Part shown: positions 16,215-19,777 of the stretch, in pieces
How the letters are laid out: each line of letters starts with the position of its first letter
Position numbering within the stretch: position 1 is the first letter of the stretch
From: an uncultured Mollicutes bacterium
Lineage (GTDB): Bacteria > Bacillota_I > Bacilli_A > RFN20 > CAG-826
DNA length: 19,777 nucleotides
Direction of reading: 5' to 3'
Assembly (NCBI GenBank): GCA_937893635.1
Contig: CALBGF010000001.1
Coordinates: 1 to 19,777, forward strand
Notes under the pieces: generated by a model
Told to the model about the DNA's origin: nothing
The model's database searches: none
What the model saw: only the letters and a program-made list of their open reading frames with translations
Translations under genes and position numbers: made by a program

Positions 16215-16835
16215 TTAATCTACCCCATAAGTTAAGTAAGTTATAGCTCTTTGATATGATAAATCATCTTTACCAATAATAATAAGTTTATCGCCAGCAA
16301 TAAAAGTAAATTCAGGCCCTGGAGAAGTAATTAATTTATTACCTCTTTTAACCGCCACAATAGTGGCTTCAGTGTAATTATAAAAATAAACATCACCAAT
16401 TGTTTGATTAATTACCCAACAATCATCTTTAATGATAATTTCTTCAAAATATAGCTTGTCATTATTTGATAAATTATGCATTTTTGATAAATCTTTAATA
16501 GCGTCATTGATTTCTTTATTCATTTCATCACGTTTTGCTAATAATTCTGTTAATTTAGCCATTTCACTTTTTGTATCACTAAGATTAGAAATCTTATCTA
16601 AAAATATATCAACACGATCTTTGGATTCAACAAATATTCCTACTCCACGTTTAACAGTAACAATTTGTTCTACTTCTAAAACATTTATTGCTTTTCTAAT
16701 AGTTTCTGAAGATACTTTATATTCACCAGAAAGCAAAGTCCTTCCTTTTAACATTGTTCCAACTTTATATGTTCCATTTTGTATTTTTCTTGCAATATCT
16801 TCAGCAATTAATAAATATTGAGGATTAACTTTCAT
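16215..16835 (-). CDS. GntR-type regulator with RCK_C domain, BusR-like (206 aa)
   Basis: A GntR winged helix (residues ~4-70, with the recognition segment VSSETIRKAINVLE and wing VKRGVGIFV) is joined by a long coiled coil (~75-122) to an RCK_C/TrkA_C domain (~128-203: EATIVAVKRGNKL..P.P.F.FIAGDKLIIIG). This architecture is that of BusR, which binds c-di-AMP through RCK_C and represses osmolyte-uptake genes in Lactococcus and Streptococcus. The start is the ATG at 16833-16835 with GGAGG eight bases upstream; an ATG 15 bases earlier is part of that ribosome site. It is divergent from the DUF1189-like gene, the likely target, and probably regulates itself. No osmolyte transporter gene is in the window, so the target differs from the classical case. 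c-di-AMP sensing here is inference from architecture. Confidence 0.9.
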   Translation of the reverse strand: MKVNPQYLLIAEDIARKIQNGTYKVGTMLKGRTLLSGEYKVSSETIRKAINVLEVEQIVTVKRGVGIFVESKDRVDIFLDKISNLSDTKSEMAKLTELLAKRDEMNKEINDAIKDLSKMHNLSNNDKLYFEEIIIKDDCWVINQTIGDVYFYNYTEATIVAVKRGNKLITSPGPEFTFIAGDKLIIIGKDDLSYQRAITYLTYGVD

Positions 16836-16860
16836 ATTATGTGCCTCCATGTTTAAACCA

Positions 16861-16871
16861 ATTATAACATA
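16861..16871 (-). promoter_or_regulatory. Extended -10 promoter of the GntR-RCK_C gene
   Basis: TATGTTATAAT on the minus strand combines a perfect -10 (TATAAT, 16861-16866) with the TRTG extension. There is no good -35 at 17 bases (TTTTTT), as is usual for extended -10 promoters. Transcription would start near 16854, giving a leader of about 20 bases. Confidence 0.6.
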
Positions 16872-16892
16872 TTTTTCATTTCTAAAAAAATA

Positions 16893-16913
16893 CTTTCAAT
16901 ACACGCTTTCAAT
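16893..16913. repeat. CTTTCAAT direct repeats between divergent promoters
   Basis: CTTTCAAT occurs at 16893-16900 and 16906-16913 (13 bases apart), and the reverse form ATTGAAAA occurs at 16961-16968 beside the plus-strand ribosome site. They bracket the divergent promoters, so they are candidate sites for the BusR-like regulator, whose characterised relatives bind two-part motifs. This is suggestive only. Confidence 0.35.
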
Positions 16914-16926
16914 GAATTTTTCTTGG

Positions 16927-16957
16927 TTGAAATTGTTTATTATATACTATATAATAA
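16927..16957 (+). promoter_or_regulatory. Sigma-A promoter of the DUF1189-like gene, overlapped by a palindrome
   Basis: TTGAAA (16927-16932), a 17-base spacer and a perfect TATAAT (16950-16955). A 21-base perfect palindrome (10-base arms, centre 16947) covers 16937-16957, that is, the spacer's second half and the whole -10. A repressor bound there would block RNA polymerase. The palindrome is all A/T except its centre, so it may also be partly chance. Confidence 0.75.
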
Positions 16958-16983
16958 GTCATTGAAAAGGATGATGATGAAAC

Positions 16984-17976
16984 ATGAAACCTATTAAATA
17001 TGTTTGGAAGACATTGTTTAACAATGCCGCTGTCTATGAAGGAAGAAAAAGAAAATGGTATGAAGCCTTAATTATATTTTTACTAGCAATTATCATTGCT
17101 CTTATTCCTACTCTTGTTAGTGTAAGTGGTGTAAAAGGATCGGCTGTATTAACTTCTAATACAAATAATATCGATATTGCTCTAAAAGATTTCTCTAATG
17201 ACTTATCAACTAATGGTATTAAATTTGTAGTAAAAGCAAATGAAGATACTAAAGCAAGTGCTAAAAAAGTTTTAGTACTTGAATCTGGTACTTGGTCATA
17301 TGGTGATACTGGATTCGTATCAACTCGTAATGATGGAGATAAAATTGTCGAGCGTTTAAAAGTATTCTATTATGATGAATCTGCTAAAGATTTACAAACT
17401 AGATTAAATGCTATCTTAAAACAAGTTTATAATGCAGAAAGTGATAAAGAAGAAGAAAAAGCACCTATTGTATCTCATTTTATTATCGGTAGAGAAAGTG
17501 CTTGTTTAATTGTCTATGCTAAAAACGCTACTGATTGGGCAAAACCTTCTTCAACAAGAAGTTTGAATTATATTGGATTTAAAGAAGATACTGAAGTAAT
17601 GTCTAATTACAATAATGAACACTATTTAGATAACTGGAAATCATTCTTTGATAAAGGATATTCTAATGTTAAATCTAATTACTTATTAGCGCAAGTTGGT
17701 ATCTATACTGGTATTAATATTGCTGTATCATTCTTTATGTCATTAATTATATTCATTATGACTCGTGGTAAAAAGAATCCATTCCGTGAAATTAAATTTA
17801 TTGAAACTATGAAGATGATTGGTGTCGCTGCTTTATGTCCTGCTCTTATCTCTTGTCTTGTTGGATTTATTATGCCAGGATATGCACCACTATTATTTAT
17901 GTTAACTCTTGGTATGCGTGTTATGTGGATGTCAACTAAAACACTTAGTCCATATCAACAATCCCAAAATAAGTAA
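16984..17976 (+). CDS. DUF1189-like integral membrane protein (330 aa)
   Basis: A basic N-terminus (RKRKWYE at 21-27) precedes a first helix (~27-48). A soluble, probably external domain of about 185 residues follows (~50-235), then three helices (~236-259, 276-296, 298-316) with a cytoplasmic loop TRGKKNPFREIKF (260-272) and a short tail. One helix, a large outside domain and a C-terminal helix bundle with a basic loop resemble the DUF1189 membrane family; that match is by general pattern and not certain. The gene is alone on the plus strand, with its own promoter and terminator, divergent from the BusR-like regulator. This suggests c-di-AMP or osmotic control. The ribosome site (AAAAGG) is about 13 bases from the ATG, somewhat far. 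Confidence 0.8.
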   Translation: MKPIKYVWKTLFNNAAVYEGRKRKWYEALIIFLLAIIIALIPTLVSVSGVKGSAVLTSNTNNIDIALKDFSNDLSTNGIKFVVKANEDTKASAKKVLVLESGTWSYGDTGFVSTRNDGDKIVERLKVFYYDESAKDLQTRLNAILKQVYNAESDKEEEKAPIVSHFIIGRESACLIVYAKNATDWAKPSSTRSLNYIGFKEDTEVMSNYNNEHYLDNWKSFFDKGYSNVKSNYLLAQVGIYTGINIAVSFFMSLIIFIMTRGKKNPFREIKFIETMKMIGVAALCPALISCLVGFIMPGYAPLLFMLTLGMRVMWMSTKTLSPYQQSQNK

Positions 17977-17984
17977 GCAAACGT

Positions 17985-18017
17985 AAAACACCGCTCAGTT
18001 TGAGCGGTGTTTTTTTA
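17985..18017. terminator. Bidirectional terminator between convergent genes
   Basis: ACACCGCTCA (17988-17997), loop GTT, TGAGCGGTGT (18001-18010): a perfect 10-bp, GC-rich stem followed by seven T's on the plus strand, extended by three A-T pairs at the base. On the minus strand the same stem ends in TTTT, so it also serves the dehydrogenase-like gene that converges on it. Confidence 0.92.
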
Positions 18018-18020
18018 TAC

Positions 18021-19313
18021 TTAATCACTATAAGTAATAATCTTTTTCCCTAGATTAGAGTAATATTCAATCTTTTCAAAATTATAATTAATAAAGAAAT
18101 TATATGGATCAAAAATCACTTTATTGCGTGGCATATTAGTGTAAAGAAAATCTTCTTTAATATTCTCAATATCTTCTATCTTATTCATTACAACTAGACA
18201 ATCAACTTTTCTAAGTAATGCTTTTAAACTTAAAGAATATCTAAGTTTTCGATTTGATTTTATATTTTGTTTAAAATCTAGTTCTGCTTTAGGATCAAAA
18301 CAATAAATAGTAGTCCCTAAAGGTAATAAAGTATTAACAAGATTTATCGTCATTGCGTTATTAGTATTACTTACGCCCCCATAATAAGATAAACCGATTA
18401 TTCCAATATTAATAATTGATAAATCTTTAAAACGCTTTTTGATATTATTAACTATACTCGTAACAAAATCATTTTTGACATCTATAACTGAATCAAGCAT
18501 TTTTAAACGCATTGATTTTGGTAATTGAGAATTTAAATTGTCAACATTAAAATCTGGTCCATCTATTCCCAATTCATAACTTTTTAAAGTGCTTGTTGTT
18601 AGCAAAATCTTTCTAAAACAATTCATAAATTCATTACCATCAATATTTAATTTTTGTGATATATCATTAATTTCATATAAAAAACTGTTTCTTATTAAAA
18701 GAAAATCCATAACCGCAATGCGCATAAGTTCTGCACATCTTAAAGATGTAAAATAAATAAAAATGTTTCTTTTTAAGTAATATTCATATAAAAAATTTAT
18801 TGTTAAATGAGCATTTTTAGATGATGTTCCCACTACTAAAAACGAAGGAGAAATAATTTCTGATAAAATATCATTAGCTAATAAATTTTCCATTTGAAAA
18901 GCAATATGAATTTTATGATTATTGACATCCTTCAAGTATTTTTCAAACTTTTCACTTGTACCTATTGGCATTTTATTTTTAAACAAGAAAACACAATCAC
19001 CATTTATATAATCGATTATTTTTAAAAATAATCCAGTCAATGTTTTATAGTTTTCTTTATTTTCAATATCACTTGTAAAAACAATCACTTCCATATTAGA
19101 TAAATTGCCTAGTGAACTTACAAAATTTATTTTGCTTTTGTTCTCAAAAAGTAATGCCTTTACTTGTTTATTATCAATGCTTAATATGCTTTTGTTTAAT
19201 AATTTAATTTTTTCTTCATTATTGTCATAAACTAATACATCATGTCCAAAAACAGCAAAACTTGTTGCATTAGCTAGTGATTTATCACTAATACCAATTA
19301 CTCCGACCCTCAT
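18021..19313 (-). CDS. UDP-glucose/GDP-mannose dehydrogenase homologue lacking active-site residues (430 aa)
   Basis: The fold of nucleotide-sugar 6-dehydrogenases is visible: an N-terminal Rossmann domain (MRVGVIGIS...GHDVLVYD), the KMPIGTS strand (114-120), a central helical region (CAELMRIAVMDFLLIRNSFLYEIND, about 193-217) and a C-terminal domain (INIGIIGLSYYGG...GTTIYCFDP, 301-341). The length is normal for the family. Key residues are lost: the dinucleotide motif GxGYVG reads GISDKS, the catalytic Lys reads Arg198, the nearby Asn reads Met202, and the GGxCxPKD segment reads NSQLPKS with Gln263 where the nucleophilic Cys should be. By family knowledge it should not oxidise UDP-glucose to UDP-glucuronate. 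The frame is intact, so it is probably a maintained pseudoenzyme rather than a decaying gene. TAGGAGA precedes the ATG. Confidence 0.85.
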   Translation of the reverse strand: MRVGVIGISDKSLANATSFAVFGHDVLVYDNNEEKIKLLNKSILSIDNKQVKALLFENKSKINFVSSLGNLSNMEVIVFTSDIENKENYKTLTGLFLKIIDYINGDCVFLFKNKMPIGTSEKFEKYLKDVNNHKIHIAFQMENLLANDILSEIISPSFLVVGTSSKNAHLTINFLYEYYLKRNIFIYFTSLRCAELMRIAVMDFLLIRNSFLYEINDISQKLNIDGNEFMNCFRKILLTTSTLKSYELGIDGPDFNVDNLNSQLPKSMRLKMLDSVIDVKNDFVTSIVNNIKKRFKDLSIINIGIIGLSYYGGVSNTNNAMTINLVNTLLPLGTTIYCFDPKAELDFKQNIKSNRKLRYSLSLKALLRKVDCLVVMNKIEDIENIKEDFLYTNMPRNKVIFDPYNFFINYNFEKIEYYSNLGKKIITYSD

Positions 19314-19327
19314 ATAAATTCTCCTAA

Positions 19328-19672
19328 CTAATCACCATAATCTGAACCACGTGACTTGTCTTCAACAAATATTCCTAATTTATTGGTAATATCAAATATT
19401 TCAAGTACAACATAATCATCAATATTAATTGTTAATGGATGATCATAGTTACCAGTGAAGACAACTTTATGATTTACTTTTACTACACGATCCATTTCTT
19501 TTAATATATCATCAATTTTGTTAGGATGATGTTCTTTAAAAGAAGATAACATTGTATAAAATACTGGCTCAATATAGAAAATATCTCCATCATTAGTTAT
19601 GTATTTACTTGAAAAGGGATTAGAAGCATCTAATTCTTTATTGTATTTTTTCCATTCTTCATAATCTTTCAT
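19328..19672 (-). CDS. Unrecognised 114-residue protein, first gene of the dehydrogenase-like operon
   Basis: I do not recognise this protein. It is soluble and acidic, with an amphipathic start (MKDYEEWKKYNKELD), two helical-looking stretches (to about residue 65) and a beta-rich end containing HPLTINIDDYVVLEIFDI and GIFVEDKS. No cysteine, signal peptide or membrane segment is present. The ATG at 19670-19672 has a weak ribosome site (GGTGAT); a TTG two codons upstream would add two residues. Its stop lies 14 bases before the dehydrogenase-like gene and touches that gene's ribosome site (TAGTTAGGAG), so the two are co-translated and may work together. Confidence 0.7.
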   Translation of the reverse strand: MKDYEEWKKYNKELDASNPFSSKYITNDGDIFYIEPVFYTMLSSFKEHHPNKIDDILKEMDRVVKVNHKVVFTGNYDHPLTINIDDYVVLEIFDITNKLGIFVEDKSRGSDYGD

Positions 19673-19690
19673 TACCAATCACCGTTTATT

Positions 19691-19719
19691 ATTTTAAAGC
19701 ATTTTCTTACATAAAACAA
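19691..19719 (-). promoter_or_regulatory. Promoter of the dehydrogenase-like operon
   Basis: Minus strand TTGTTT (19714-19719), 17-base spacer, TAAAAT (19691-19696), placing the start of transcription a few bases before the 114-residue gene's ribosome site. The bases beyond it (19720-19777) are AT-rich and show no gene. Confidence 0.5.
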
Positions 19720-19777
19720 ATATATTAATCACTATTTGTAATTTTTCTGTTTATAATACTTTTTTTATTTAATACTA

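Noticed and set aside
16432..16821. Plus-strand open frame of 129 codons
   Set aside because: Antisense to the GntR-RCK_C gene, whose domains are unmistakable.
16836..16850. Longer start of the GntR-RCK_C gene (five extra residues)
   Set aside because: Again the ATG is part of ATGGAGG, which serves the ATG at 16833-16835.
16971..16997. Eight-codon upstream frame (ATGATGATG...) overlapping the DUF1189-like start
   Set aside because: Its ATG directly abuts the ribosome site with no spacer, so initiation is unlikely.

Overview
The window is AT-rich bacterial DNA with close gene packing, purine-rich Shine-Dalgarno sites and sigma-A-like promoters. All 13 complete genes whose stop can be read end in TAA (9) or TAG (4), none in TGA, while tryptophan is written TGG throughout, so the standard code fits. 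The gene content is an MDR-free ABC exporter fused to a YwaF-like membrane domain, exported proteins with Ig-like domains, a permuted GH3 glycosidase, an AgrA/LytTR-type two-component system and a BusR-like regulator. This suggests an uncultured, probably gut-associated, low-GC Bacilli lineage (Erysipelotrichia / RF39-like or relatives of Mollicutes). That placement is inference from gene content. No tRNA, rRNA, CRISPR array, transposase or phage gene was seen.

Region 1 (1-5389, minus strand) is one operon driven from a promoter at 5362-5389. It encodes a fusion protein (membrane domain + Ig-like insert + ABC ATPase), a multi-spanning ABC-2-type permease, a small one-helix membrane protein, and a lipoprotein cut off by the window edge. 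Gene junctions overlap or nearly touch, which suggests one exporter complex with extracytoplasmic accessory subunits. A perfect inverted repeat just downstream of the promoter is a likely operator.

Region 2 (5442-16014, minus strand) reads as a sensing and surface-glycan locus. A promoter at 15986-16014 drives a LytTR response regulator and a GHKL histidine kinase. Then, 97 bases on and with no clear terminator between, comes a four-gene run: a lipoprotein with four Ig-like and two duplicated beta-sandwich domains, a GH3 glycosidase with reversed domain order and a cytoplasmic tail, an unlisted 44-residue acidic peptide, and an exported protein built from four repeats. A strong hairpin terminator with a duplicated arm closes the run. 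The kinase pair probably controls the surface proteins.

Region 3 (16156-18016) is a divergent pair: a GntR-RCK_C regulator of the BusR type (c-di-AMP-sensing in characterised members) on the minus strand and a DUF1189-like membrane protein on the plus strand. Their promoters face apart across 148 bases that hold repeats and a palindrome over the plus-strand -10.

Region 4 (18021-19719, minus strand) is a two-gene operon: an unrecognised 114-residue protein followed by a nucleotide-sugar-dehydrogenase homologue that has lost its catalytic cysteine and other active-site residues. It converges on region 3 at a shared bidirectional terminator. The last ~58 bases hold no gene.
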